Shown here piece by piece: positions 24,127 to 31,496 of a DNA stretch of 35,131 bases. Both the position numbers and the translations under genes were made by a program. The notes beneath the pieces are model-generated. The model was given only the letters and a program-made list of their open reading frames with translations. It ran no database searches and was not told the origin of the DNA. The stretch comes from Dysgonamonadaceae bacterium (lineage in GTDB: Bacteria > Bacteroidota > Bacteroidia > Bacteroidales > Dysgonomonadaceae). How positions within the stretch are numbered: the stretch's first letter is position 1; each line of letters begins with the position of its first letter. Location: contig JAQVZQ010000004.1 in NCBI GenBank assembly GCA_028708095.1, positions 1 through 35,131 of the forward strand, written 5' to 3'.

Positions 24127-25719
24127 TTAGAACCTATAACCCAATGTCAATAAACCTCTAAATGATTTATTAGTTAGTTTGTATGGCTCAGCATCGATGA
24201 AGAGTTCAGTTCTTGATTCATCTTTAAAAACATTTGGATAAGAATACAAATCATCCTCCTGAGTTTTGAATACAAGAGCTAAATCTAAATAAAAATTACG
24301 ATTGAATCTATAACCAAGACCTCCAGTGAAATAATTGGCATCGCCTTCCAGTCTGTAAGATGTAGTTGAAACTGCTACCATAGCATCACCCTGTTTTGAT
24401 TTAAAGTCTTCGTCATATGGATTTTGCATCCATGCATATCCTAAACGTCCTGAAAACTGAGGTGTAAATCTGTATTCCAATCCAGCACGCACAGTAGAAG
24501 TTAATTTAAAATCACTGGTGATATATTCATTATCTGGTGCGAAATAGTTGGATGGATAATTAGAACCTGCAGGTTCAGAAAATTTCATGTTTTTATAATT
24601 CATCAACTCGTAGTCTAAACTCAAAATCATACTGTTTACTAAAACAGCCGCTGCACTCATTGTCCATTTATCTGGAGTTTTGAAATTGTAATCATTTCTT
24701 TGATTACCAGAATAAGTCACAGAAGGTTTATAATTAGCATCGGTGACATAATCAGTAACGTTATCTTCAATCTCTGCTGAATAGACTTCTGTTATTGAGT
24801 ACCAAGTTGGCGATTGATACGAAACACCTACACGAAATTCATTAACTGGTCGATAAATTAGTCCTAACTTCACACTTACCCCATTACCTTCAGTTGTAAG
24901 CGAGTTACGTAAATCGAATCCAGCACTGTTACCTGCCATAAAATCCTCACTATTTTGCGAGTTTAAGTTATAATACAAATCAGCAAGTGATAGCGTAGCT
25001 CCTATATTTAATATGTTGCTGATAGATGTACCTACAGTAAAGTCGTAAGTATTAATGGAACCTCTTTCAGTTAAGTTTAAGGTGTTGTCAACTTTTTCAT
25101 TATGCAATGGAGTATAATAATAGCCATCAGCATCCTGATTATCATCAATTAAATAAGAATTGAATCCTAAAACTGACAACCAAGGTGACCCACTTTGAAA
25201 CGGATCATAATCTTTATCATTATCATCAAACTCCAATGTGATGGGGTCAACACCACTGCCTCTACTTGAAATGTCTGCCATATAATCCATTAGCGATGTA
25301 CTCCGATCAGCACCATAAGCACCAATCTTTCTTTCAAAAGATTTCACTTTATTATATGAAAAGCCAAAATTAATTACAGGCATAGCTTCGTTTCTTGTCG
25401 GAAAGTATCCAACGAAACCAAGGTTGTCCATATTAAATTTGTTTGTATTATTAGTAATGTTACCAGATTTAAAACTTTCGTTTGAAAATACAAGTGTACC
25501 TGCCACTTCAGAACTACGATAAACTGCAATACCCGCTGGATTAATGGAAACACCTGTTAAGTCACCTCCCAATGCTCCAAAAGCACCACCCATTGATATG
25601 GATCTTGCCGTTCCATATAAATCGTTTCTTGAAAAATGATTAGCCTCTATTTCACTCTGTCCGTAAGAATAACTTACGAAAAACAGTAATGAAAGAATTA
25701 TATATGTGATTTTTTTCAT
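24127..25719 (-). CDS. outer-membrane beta-barrel protein (OmpP1/FadL/TodX-like)
   Basis: A 530-residue outer-membrane protein. A signal peptide (1-20, SYSYG|QS) is followed by the family-typical plug region: ARSISMGGAFGALGGDLTGVSINPAGIAVYRSSE (about 38-71). The rest consists of alternating amphipathic strands (for example VKLGLIYRPVNEFRVGVSYQSPTWYS and TVRAGLEYRFTPQFSGRLGYAWMQNP). It ends GLLTLGYRF, with the terminal Phe used for BAM-mediated insertion. FadL/TodX proteins import hydrophobic molecules; the ligand here is unknown. It is downstream of the Gly/Tyr/Ser-rich secreted protein gene, with a terminator between them. Confidence 0.9.
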   Translation of the reverse strand: MKKITYIILSLLFFVSYSYGQSEIEANHFSRNDLYGTARSISMGGAFGALGGDLTGVSINPAGIAVYRSSEVAGTLVFSNESFKSGNITNNTNKFNMDNLGFVGYFPTRNEAMPVINFGFSYNKVKSFERKIGAYGADRSTSLMDYMADISSRGSGVDPITLEFDDNDKDYDPFQSGSPWLSVLGFNSYLIDDNQDADGYYYTPLHNEKVDNTLNLTERGSINTYDFTVGTSISNILNIGATLSLADLYYNLNSQNSEDFMAGNSAGFDLRNSLTTEGNGVSVKLGLIYRPVNEFRVGVSYQSPTWYSITEVYSAEIEDNVTDYVTDANYKPSVTYSGNQRNDYNFKTPDKWTMSAAAVLVNSMILSLDYELMNYKNMKFSEPAGSNYPSNYFAPDNEYITSDFKLTSTVRAGLEYRFTPQFSGRLGYAWMQNPYDEDFKSKQGDAMVAVSTTSYRLEGDANYFTGGLGYRFNRNFYLDLALVFKTQEDDLYSYPNVFKDESRTELFIDAEPYKLTNKSFRGLLTLGYRF

Positions 25720-25743
25720 TGCTCAAATATTATTAATCGGTTA

Positions 25744-25787
25744 TTAAAAAAACTGCCTCAATAACTACCGTTTAGTTTTGAGGCAGT
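25744..25787 (-). terminator. terminator after the Gly/Tyr/Ser-rich protein gene
   Basis: On minus, ACTGCCTCAA pairs perfectly with TTGAGGCAGT; an inner AACTA/TAGTT extends the stem, and seven T follow. It lies between the two secreted-protein genes. The outer-membrane gene therefore needs read-through or its own promoter in the short gap (25720-25743). Confidence 0.9.
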
Positions 25788-25836
25788 CTAAATTAAAGTT
25801 TATATATTCTTTTTATTAAATTGCTAATACTCTATA

Positions 25837-27333
25837 TTATCTACGACCACCACCTGAGCTACGGCCTCCACCACTACTACCTGATGACCTGCTACTTCCT
25901 CCTCCAAATGAACCCGAAGATGAAGATGAACTTCTGCTTGGGCTACTTACTGTAGACGAAGAGCGAGACGGTGTAGATGTGCTACGCGTTGGTGTGGTTG
26001 AGGTTGATCTATTTACAGAACGTGTAGGTGCTTGATATGTTCCTGTGTTGTTGCTACGAGATGGAGTGGATGATATTCCACTACGTTGAGTAGCCGACGA
26101 AGAACTTCTATTTATAACATTGCCACGCGAACTTTGAACAGGAGATGAACTTCTTTGATATACCCTTGATGGGGTAGTTGTAGTTGTACCTGTACGATTA
26201 GTAGTACTTGATGCACCACTTCTATTTACTGTAGCATTGCCTCTACTAATTGTTCGTCCTGATCTGGAATCAATTAAGTTTCCTGAACTATCAACAATAC
26301 GTGTTCTTGAACTTGAAGCTCCGCTTCTGTTTACCGTTGAGCCTCTTGTTGAAGTGCCCCTATTTACAGAAGAACTTCTGTTTGTTGAAGTTGCAGCGCC
26401 TCTATTTACAGATGAGCTTCTGGATGAAGTACCTGCTGTTCTGTTATATGTATCCGTTGACCTACCGCTTTCACCAATACGACTAACTGCACTTCTGGAT
26501 GATCCACTTGTACGTCCTGAGGTACTTGCATATCCAGATGATCTTCCACTATTGGATGCTCTATAAATACTTGAGCTTCTTCCCGATCTATTGTTATTTA
26601 ATCCAGAGTAATATCCATCGTAGAAACCATTACCATAACCGTAGCCATATCCACCACCGTAGTATCCGCCTCCATAAAAACCACCATATCTCCAAGGACT
26701 GTACCAGCTGCTATAATAGAATGGTGAATACCAACCACCATAAAATCCCCAAGGAGAATAGTAGGCTCCATACATAAATGGATCATAATATCCACCGTAT
26801 CCATATCGCCATGGAGAGTGCCATCCGTATGAATAAGGATAGTACCATGAGTCGTACCAAGGATAAAATCCTCCCCAGCCCCAACCAATGTTTACATTAT
26901 AATTGTAACCTCTATTTTCGTAGTATTGACTGTATAAGTCGTCACCAACATATATGGTTACATCGTCTACACCAGTAATTTTCACGCTTGACTCTGGATC
27001 ATGGTATTTAATTATACGATCTGTATATTCATAATCTGTATATTCATCTACCACTCCTTGATCAGTATCAAACTCGGCGTTGTCAGTGTCACCTCTTCGG
27101 TTATATTCATCAATGTTACGACCATTTGCTTCTACGGCAACATTAGAAGTATTGCCTTGTAAAACCACAATCGTTTGTTTCTTTTCAGGTTTCTTTTTCT
27201 GAATTACCTGAGGTTGAACTACCTGAGGTGATTGTTTATTTGGATCTGCATATATATCATCCCATTCCTGAGAATTTCCGAGAAAGGGTGTCAATAACAA
27301 CAATCCTGAAAGTAATAATTTAATTGTTTTCAT
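25837..27333 (-). CDS. secreted low-complexity Gly/Tyr/Trp- and Ser/Arg-rich protein
   Basis: A 498-residue exported protein with a signal peptide (1-21, GNS|QE). After a short linker with KKKPEKKQTIVVLQ and an acidic Asp/Tyr-rich region (about 80-145), it has an aromatic block (about 148-250) of repeated YYSPWGFYGG/WYSPWRYGG units rich in Gly, Tyr and Trp. Residues 255-498 are almost entirely Ser, Arg, Thr and Gly (RSSSVNRG, STSTPSRSS, GSSGGGRSSGGGRR), strongly basic and presumably disordered. No enzymatic domain is visible. A surface or matrix role is conceivable, but nothing in the sequence proves it. Intact frame throughout the repeats. Shares a strand with the FadL-like gene downstream. 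Confidence 0.8.
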   Translation of the reverse strand: MKTIKLLLSGLLLLTPFLGNSQEWDDIYADPNKQSPQVVQPQVIQKKKPEKKQTIVVLQGNTSNVAVEANGRNIDEYNRRGDTDNAEFDTDQGVVDEYTDYEYTDRIIKYHDPESSVKITGVDDVTIYVGDDLYSQYYENRGYNYNVNIGWGWGGFYPWYDSWYYPYSYGWHSPWRYGYGGYYDPFMYGAYYSPWGFYGGWYSPFYYSSWYSPWRYGGFYGGGYYGGGYGYGYGNGFYDGYYSGLNNNRSGRSSSIYRASNSGRSSGYASTSGRTSGSSRSAVSRIGESGRSTDTYNRTAGTSSRSSSVNRGAATSTNRSSSVNRGTSTRGSTVNRSGASSSRTRIVDSSGNLIDSRSGRTISRGNATVNRSGASSTTNRTGTTTTTPSRVYQRSSSPVQSSRGNVINRSSSSATQRSGISSTPSRSNNTGTYQAPTRSVNRSTSTTPTRSTSTPSRSSSTVSSPSRSSSSSSGSFGGGSSRSSGSSGGGRSSGGGRR

Positions 27334-27430
27334 AGCTTTATGCTCCCTTATTTTGTTTATGTTCTAATATTTGAATTGTCTTATCACTTTGTTTGACTTT
27401 GTATAAACCAAATAGTTTAATCTATTTTTT

Positions 27431-27459
27431 TAAATATACTCCATCGTGCAATCGTCAAA
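27431..27459 (-). promoter_or_regulatory. candidate promoter of the Gly/Tyr/Ser-rich protein gene
   Basis: On minus, TTTG (27459-27456), 17 bases, then TATATTTA (27438-27431), one base from consensus. About 100 bases before the ATG, with GGGAG near the start. Confidence 0.35.
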
Positions 27460-27646
27460 GAATACAGAAACTAACTTTCTTGAAATTAATCAACTACACA
27501 ATAATAAGATGATTAATTGCAGTAATGGTTGCAAGACTTTTAGTTAAATATCACTAACCTTGGTTTGACTTTATATCCATTTATCAAAATCGTTTAAATG
27601 AATCTTTGCAACAAAGAAGAAGACAAGCCGGCTTTCATAAGTAAAT

Positions 27647-27678
27647 GCTCCTTTCTTTATTTGCTCCTTTCTTTATTT
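27647..27678. repeat. 16-base tandem duplication
   Basis: GCTCCTTTCTTTATTT occurs twice head to tail, followed by a partial third unit (GCTAT). Confidence 0.85.
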
Positions 27679-27747
27679 GCTATAAAAACGAGATTAAGAT
27701 ATTACATTGAGCTTGTCGAAATGCATTATTTGTCGTTTTTTCAAAGA

Positions 27748-28503
27748 CTAAATAGTCAAAGTCATATTATCATAAGCGATTGATATCGAATCTTCAAGCT
27801 CCTGCTCTACTATATCGTGCAATCCCATTTGATGACTGAGATGCGTTAGATATGCTTTCTTAGGTTTTATTTTATGAATTAACTCAATTGCTTGTTCAAG
27901 ATTTTGATGAGAGATATGTTCATTGATACGGAGTGAACTAACAACCAAAACATCTAAGTCTTTCAACTTATCCAGCTCTGTTTCTGGCACTGTCTTAACA
28001 TCAGTAAGGTAAGCAAAGTTATCTATTCTGAAACCCAATATGGGAAGTCGGTGATGAAAAACACGTATAGGTACAATCTTCACACCCTCTATATAAAATG
28101 GATTGGTGTCTATTTCCAAAAGCTCTAGGTTGGGTATTCCTGCATATTTGTGAGTTGTAAAACAATAAGGTATACGATGCCTTAAAGCATCAACAACATT
28201 GCTTTCTGCATATATATCAATCTTCCCGAACTCACCAAAAGACCTCAGATCATCAATGCCACCTACATGATCGTAATGTTCGTGTGTAAGCAAAACGCCA
28301 TCTATTTTATGAAAATCAAGTGGCATCATCTGTTGTCTGAAGTCAGGAGAAACATCTATAAGAATTCGCTTGTTTTTTATTTCCACAAGGACTGACGAAC
28401 GAAAACGTTTATCTTTGGGATTAGATGATGTGCAAACAGAGCATTCACATCCTATTACAGGCACTCCGTAAGAAGTTCCTGTACCTAAAAAAGTAATTTT
28501 CAT
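27748..28503 (-). CDS. MBL-fold hydrolase (PhnP/RNase Z-like)
   Basis: A 251-residue metallo-beta-lactamase-fold protein. It begins MKITFLGTGTSYGVPVIGC at ATG 28503; an upstream in-frame TTG (28557) lies inside a terminator stem and is rejected. The structural zinc-like cluster GCECSVC is at about 18-24 and the catalytic motif is THEHYDHVGGID (about 74-85). Further His/Asp ligands are at FHHRLPILGF, YLTDV and THLSHQMG. This set matches PhnP-like phosphodiesterases, which act on cyclic phosphate or nucleotide phosphodiester substrates. No phosphonate genes are nearby, so a general phosphodiesterase role is inferred. Unusually, a strong terminator ends only a few bases before its start codon. 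Confidence 0.88.
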   Translation of the reverse strand: MKITFLGTGTSYGVPVIGCECSVCTSSNPKDKRFRSSVLVEIKNKRILIDVSPDFRQQMMPLDFHKIDGVLLTHEHYDHVGGIDDLRSFGEFGKIDIYAESNVVDALRHRIPYCFTTHKYAGIPNLELLEIDTNPFYIEGVKIVPIRVFHHRLPILGFRIDNFAYLTDVKTVPETELDKLKDLDVLVVSSLRINEHISHQNLEQAIELIHKIKPKKAYLTHLSHQMGLHDIVEQELEDSISIAYDNMTLTI

Positions 28504-28508
28504 ATTAT

Positions 28509-28554
28509 AAAAAAAACAAGCAGTCTCATTATATAATAAGGAGAATGCTTGTTT
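28509..28554 (-). terminator. terminator abutting the MBL gene start
   Basis: On minus, AAACAAGCA (28554-28546) pairs with TGCTTGTTT (28522-28514), with partial pairing inside, then a run of eight T ends at 28509, five bases before the ATG at 28503. It follows the SPOR lipoprotein gene, whose transcript it would end. Confidence 0.85.
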
Positions 28555-28588
28555 CAAACTTTAATTAAATTATTCGTATATCCAAATA

Positions 28589-29104
28589 TTAGTATTCTCT
28601 TTGAAGAATCCAAAGGTCATTAAAAGGAACACCATAAGTTCTTCTTAAATAATCAGTATTCCCTTTCTTTGAATATTTCTCGTATATCTCATTCCTTTTT
28701 TGAGCGGCTGAGTCTCTATCGTCATAACTTGCAACAATCACACGATACATACCTTGCTCATTTTGTGCAAGAATAACAGGATAGCCTTCATTTTCCATTC
28801 TCGATTTCAAAGATTCTGCATTTAACTTAACGCTTAAAGATGCAATAACCACGTTAAACGACTTCAAGCCTGCAGCATCGCTATGGTACACGGGAGTAAC
28901 CTTTTCTTTTCTAACCGAAACCTCAACGGGGGACAATGTCCCTGCAGGTTTAACAACAGTGTTAGAGTCATCAGTAGCTGTTTGCATTTCTCTTTCTTTT
29001 GCGGCTTCATACACTGATTTGTAAGCACTTTGTTTAGGTTTACACGATATGCCAATAAAAACAAGGCTAAACAACACCAAACTTATTTGAAATACTTTTT
29101 TCAT
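28589..29104 (-). CDS. SPOR-domain lipoprotein
   Basis: A 171-residue lipoprotein: signal peptide with lipobox GISC (Cys21), a Lys/Glu-rich linker, then a SPOR domain (about 83-150: FNVVIASLSVKLNAESLKSRMENEGYPVIL, YRVIVASYDDRDSAAQKRNEI). SPOR domains bind peptidoglycan stripped of stem peptides, so the protein probably sits at division sites or generally on the sacculus. The C-terminal TYGVPFNDLWILQREY is well conserved in Bacteroidetes SPOR proteins. It has its own -7 box and a strong terminator, so it appears monocistronic. Confidence 0.92.
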   Translation of the reverse strand: MKKVFQISLVLFSLVFIGISCKPKQSAYKSVYEAAKEREMQTATDDSNTVVKPAGTLSPVEVSVRKEKVTPVYHSDAAGLKSFNVVIASLSVKLNAESLKSRMENEGYPVILAQNEQGMYRVIVASYDDRDSAAQKRNEIYEKYSKKGNTDYLRRTYGVPFNDLWILQREY

Positions 29105-29151
29105 TTGATTATTTTTTTCGAATCAATTAATAATTTCTTGATATTATGTAG

Positions 29152-29159
29152 CAAAGATA
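29152..29159 (-). promoter_or_regulatory. -7 box of the SPOR lipoprotein gene
   Basis: TATCTTTG on minus, 48 bases before the ATG at 29104. No TTTG at -33. Confidence 0.6.
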
Positions 29160-29230
29160 GAAATAAGAGTATGAAAACTGCTAATGAACGTGTGAAAATA
29201 AATTAAATACTATGGTTTTACTGCTAATGC

Positions 29231-29869
29231 TCAATATAATTTAGGTAGAACCTCCTCTTCTTTTGTAAGAATAAAATCTTTGAAAATTTTCAAGTAATTC
29301 AGTTTTGTTATAATTTCTGTCTGAAAAGGAAGAAGTGGACTTCCTGGAGGTTTAAAATCGTAATTATATATTTTGTCTTTTGCATATTCCGACGCTTCAC
29401 CTTTTGCCAGCTCACTATCTATGCAATTCATATAAACTTCTTTTTCAAGTTTAATGAGCTGTATGAAATCTTTATAATCTTTCAATGCTTCATCGGGTGT
29501 ATAATTTAGCTGTTCAAGATATTTGTTTATATCCTCCTTTGATATGTGCTCTACCCTATCAGGTACTTCAATGGGCATTGAGTCGGGTAGTAGTTCATAA
29601 TAGGAAAAACCTCTGATTAATTTAAAAGATCTATTTAAAAATGAATCGTTTTGATAAAGACTGTATTTTAATAAAAAACGCCCTCTAAACTTATGAATAT
29701 ATTCAACAGTTTCATATTTATTTTTAAAAACAAGTACTTTAAAAATATTTTCCAGATTGGTATCACATTCCAATTCTACCGATGCTTCTATCGTAGCTAC
29801 TTCTGTTTGCGTATAACCAAAGGCAACAAGAAACATGATCATGCAGAACACAGTGATTGTTTTTTTCAT
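29231..29869 (-). CDS. secreted protein of unknown function
   Basis: Taking the ATG at 29869 gives 212 residues with a clean signal peptide (MKKTITVFCMIMFLVAFGYT, cut near TQ). The longer frame from 29950 would add a second hydrophobic stretch and is less likely. The mature part is mixed: FKVLVFKNKYETVEYIHKFRGRFLLKYSLYQND, then a Lys/Glu-rich helical region (about 120-170), ending FKDFILTKEEEVLPKLY. I recognise no domain. TATCTTTA on minus (29901-29894) is a near-consensus -7 box about 25 bases upstream. Confidence 0.65.
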   Translation of the reverse strand: MKKTITVFCMIMFLVAFGYTQTEVATIEASVELECDTNLENIFKVLVFKNKYETVEYIHKFRGRFLLKYSLYQNDSFLNRSFKLIRGFSYYELLPDSMPIEVPDRVEHISKEDINKYLEQLNYTPDEALKDYKDFIQLIKLEKEVYMNCIDSELAKGEASEYAKDKIYNYDFKPPGSPLLPFQTEIITKLNYLKIFKDFILTKEEEVLPKLY

Positions 29870-29893
29870 ATCCGCAATAATAATTAATGGCAA

Positions 29894-29901
29894 TAAAGAT
29901 A
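29894..29901 (-). promoter_or_regulatory. near-consensus -7 box of the unknown secreted protein gene
   Basis: TATCTTTA on minus, one base off TAnnTTTG, 25 bases before the ATG at 29869. It also argues against the longer start at 29950. Confidence 0.35.
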
Positions 29902-30088
29902 GTGAAATAATACAGAATGAAACAACACATGTAGAAGATTGATGAAACATCTAATTTTTTTTGAAAAATAGTTTTGAAATGCACCTTAACTATTAACCGG
30001 ATAATCTCTCACTGATTTTCAAATTTGAGCATCTCTCTGTCACAGATATTTAATTGTCTTATTAATGTGTTTATTAAAATAAACTTAC

Positions 30089-30096
30089 TATATTTG
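30089..30096 (+). promoter_or_regulatory. -7 box of unit A
   Basis: TATATTTG on plus. The -33 region reads TGTGTTTA, conserved in A' but not a true TTTG. Confidence 0.55.
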
Positions 30097-30101
30097 TCCT
30101 A

Positions 30102-30180
30102 ATATTATTTTTCATAATAAATAAAATTTTAAATTGATAAATAGTGAGACAACAAGTTGTGAAACTCGTTGTCTTTTTTT
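30102..30180 (+). ncRNA. small RNA-like unit A
   Basis: A predicted transcript of about 80 bases. An AU-rich 5' half is followed by a hairpin: AGACAAC (30147-30153), an A-C mismatch, AGTT, a GTGA tetraloop (GNRA class), AACT, GTTGTCT (30168-30174), then eight T. No start codon with a useful frame. The 3' hairpin doubles as terminator. Confidence 0.5.
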
Positions 30181-30190
30181 TGTTTTTATG

Positions 30191-30221
30191 TTTGTATATT
30201 AATTTATTTACTATATATTTG
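30191..30221 (+). promoter_or_regulatory. consensus promoter of unit B
   Basis: TTTG (30191-30194), exactly 19 bases, then TATATTTG (30214-30221): a perfect Bacteroidetes promoter with no gene behind it. Confidence 0.75.
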
Positions 30222-30226
30222 TAGCA

Positions 30227-30308
30227 CTTCAATTCTAAATACTTATTAAACCTTTCTCATAATTTTTTTTAAAGACAACTGGTCAAATCGGCTGGTTGTC
30301 TTTTTTTA
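30227..30308 (+). ncRNA. small RNA-like unit B
   Basis: A predicted transcript of about 80 bases. The 3' hairpin pairs 30271-30284 with 30290-30303 over 14 positions, three of them G-U, around AAATC, followed by T. It shares the outer GACAAC/GTTGTC stem with unit A but has a different inner stem and loop. Confidence 0.55.
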
Positions 30309-30398
30309 TTGCTTGTGTGGTTATTCAAAAAACCACGCATTTCTCTGGCACTGATATTTAATTGCATCACTAATGTGTTTATTATAAAATAAAATTGT

Positions 30399-30406
30399 TA
30401 TATTTG
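30399..30406 (+). promoter_or_regulatory. -7 box of unit A'
   Basis: TATATTTG on plus, with the same conserved block upstream as unit A. Confidence 0.55.
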
Positions 30407-30411
30407 TTTTG

Positions 30412-30496
30412 CGTTACACACATATTTGTGATTTTTAATTATTGATTAATTAAACAAGAAAGAGGCAACAAGTTGAGAAACTCGTTGCCTTTTTTG
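30412..30496 (+). ncRNA. small RNA-like unit A'
   Basis: Same design as unit A: AGGCAAC (30463-30469), A-C mismatch, AGTT, GAGA tetraloop, AACT, GTTGCCT (30484-30490), then T. Relative to A, an A-U pair has become G-C on both sides of the stem, and the loop changed from GTGA to GAGA while staying GNRA. The 5' half has diverged more. Confidence 0.5.
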
Positions 30497-30498
30497 TT

Positions 30499-30570
30499 TT
30501 TGTATATTAATATATTTATTCGTAGTGTTTTTTAAACAACTGGTTCAATAGCGGCTGGTTGTCTTTTTTA
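30499..30570 (+). repeat. degenerate unit B' with deleted promoter
   Basis: Begins TTTGTATATTAAT like B, but the -7 box and most of the body are missing. The hairpin ACAACTGG...CTGGTTGT (30536-30562) and T-run remain. It may now serve mainly as a terminator facing the chaperone gene's 3' end. Confidence 0.6.
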
Positions 30571-30610
30571 TTAATTGGGGCGCAAAGCTTCTGTGTTGAC
30601 CTTATAAAAT

Positions 30611-31051
30611 TTATTTGCTTTTGTTTTTTTGTTTAAATTTTGCTTCAAACAAAGCATTCATATCAATAGAATGGAAGCTAAAAGAACCTAATGGATAATA
30701 TGATGTTGCATTGCTAATATAATTTCTCAGATTTGTAATCGAAATATTTACAGCTGATCCAATGAGAGATTTTCTTTCATCTTCATCTGTTTCTTTAGCA
30801 AAAGCAAATGAGGTTATTCCTGCAACAAATATACTATAACCACAGTCTGCATCATCTTTATTTATTTCCACATTAGAAAAAACAAATATATCTCCTTCAT
30901 CATTCGTCTTGACATCAAAATCGATATCAACAGGAAAACTTTTCATTTTGCTGATAGATTCTCGTTGAGAAAGTTCACTCGGATTGAAAGATATATTGCT
31001 TTCAATTATATTAGATGAGAGTAGCTTTAATTTTGATTCTACAGCAATCAT
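30611..31051 (-). CDS. SecB-like chaperone of a toxin-antitoxin-chaperone operon
   Basis: A 146-residue cytoplasmic protein. I chose ATG 31051, one base after the antitoxin stop; an overlapping GTG at 31060 is the alternative. The fold order matches SecB: a beta-rich core (VDIDFDVKTNDEGDIFVFSNVEINKDDADCGYSIFVAGITSFAF), then the C-terminal part VNISITNLRNYISNATSYYPLGSFSFHSIDMNALFEAKF. That last part parallels the SecB segment in which a helix is followed by Pro/Gly and FDALF. In Mycobacterium tuberculosis Rv1957 such a SecB-like protein protects a HigA antitoxin (Rv1955-1956-1957). Gene order here is the same: toxin, antitoxin, chaperone. The assignment is by motif and context. Confidence 0.75.
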   Translation of the reverse strand: MIAVESKLKLLSSNIIESNISFNPSELSQRESISKMKSFPVDIDFDVKTNDEGDIFVFSNVEINKDDADCGYSIFVAGITSFAFAKETDEDERKSLIGSAVNISITNLRNYISNATSYYPLGSFSFHSIDMNALFEAKFKQKNKSK

Positions 31052-31052
31052 A

Positions 31053-31490
31053 TTATGCACTTATATTTTGTGAATCTTCGGAAATGAGATAATCCTCCAC
31101 CTCTTTTAAATTAGAATCTTTTTCCGAGGGACTCGCTATTTTGTAAGACATATATCCACTCTCGTGAATTTTTTGCAAAGAATCCATTAAATCTTGCTCA
31201 TTCCTGTCCTCACATTTTTCATCTATTTTTAAAAACTCTTTCAGGTTTTTAAATCTAATTTCTGGAACAACACCTATCGCTAAAGACAATTCAATCATTT
31301 TAGAAATTCTATGATCAGAATTACCATTAAGAATTTGACTTATATAGCCTTTGGTTACTCCAAGCTTTTTAGCTAATTCAGATCTATTCATATTGTTGTT
31401 TTCTAAATAGTTGAATACCTCATTATATAGATCAAGTTGAATTTTAGAGAGCCAGTACTCTTTACTGTTTAAAAGTTGTTTTCTATCCAT
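31053..31490 (-). CDS. higA: HigA-like XRE-family antitoxin
   Basis: A 145-residue DNA-binding antitoxin. The helix-turn-helix is at about 34-62 (MNRSELAKKLGVTKGYISQILNGNSD), preceded by an N-terminal helix (WLSKIQLDLYNEVFNYLENN). The extra C-terminal ~60 residues (DLMDSLQKIHESGYMSYKIASPSEKD...) are longer than in ordinary HigA. They may be the chaperone-addiction segment through which a SecB-like protein acts; that is inferred from the mycobacterial TAC system. It starts six bases after the restored toxin stop and ends one base before the chaperone ATG. Likely autorepresses through the palindrome at 31892-31909. Confidence 0.85.
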   Translation of the reverse strand: MDRKQLLNSKEYWLSKIQLDLYNEVFNYLENNNMNRSELAKKLGVTKGYISQILNGNSDHRISKMIELSLAIGVVPEIRFKNLKEFLKIDEKCEDRNEQDLMDSLQKIHESGYMSYKIASPSEKDSNLKEVEDYLISEDSQNISA

Positions 31491-31496
31491 GATTAT

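Larger units (their letters stand above)
27334..27747. other. non-coding stretch, 414 bases
   Basis: It carries a candidate promoter for the secreted protein (27431-27459) and a 16-base tandem duplication (27647-27678). The plus-strand frame 27598-27783 is not credible. Confidence 0.5.
30030..30570 (+). repeat. tandemly duplicated A-B module of small RNA-like units
   Basis: The region reads A-B-A'-B'. The upstream blocks of A (30030-30076) and A' (30338-30384) match at about 40 of 47 bases with no gaps, 308 bases apart. Both continue into a TATATTTG box and a GNRA-capped hairpin ending in T. B and B' share TTTGTATATTAAT at their promoters and the ACAACTGG/CTGGTTGT hairpin, but B' lacks about 48 internal bases. 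It contains no open frame of note. Flanked by the unknown secreted protein gene and the toxin-antitoxin-chaperone operon, both on minus. Confidence 0.85.

Noticed and set aside
26237-26978. Several open frames on both strands within the Gly/Tyr/Ser-rich gene
   Set aside because: Shadow frames created by its repetitive codons; the main frame has a signal peptide, a promoter candidate and a terminator.
27598-27783. Plus-strand open frame of 61 codons
   Set aside because: It translates a 16-base tandem duplication and overlaps the end of the MBL gene on the other strand.
30030-30570. The array considered as CRISPR or as a type III toxin-antitoxin RNA repeat
   Set aside because: Units are about 80-150 bases with separate promoters and terminators, with no short spacers, no cas genes, and no ToxN-like gene downstream on the same strand.
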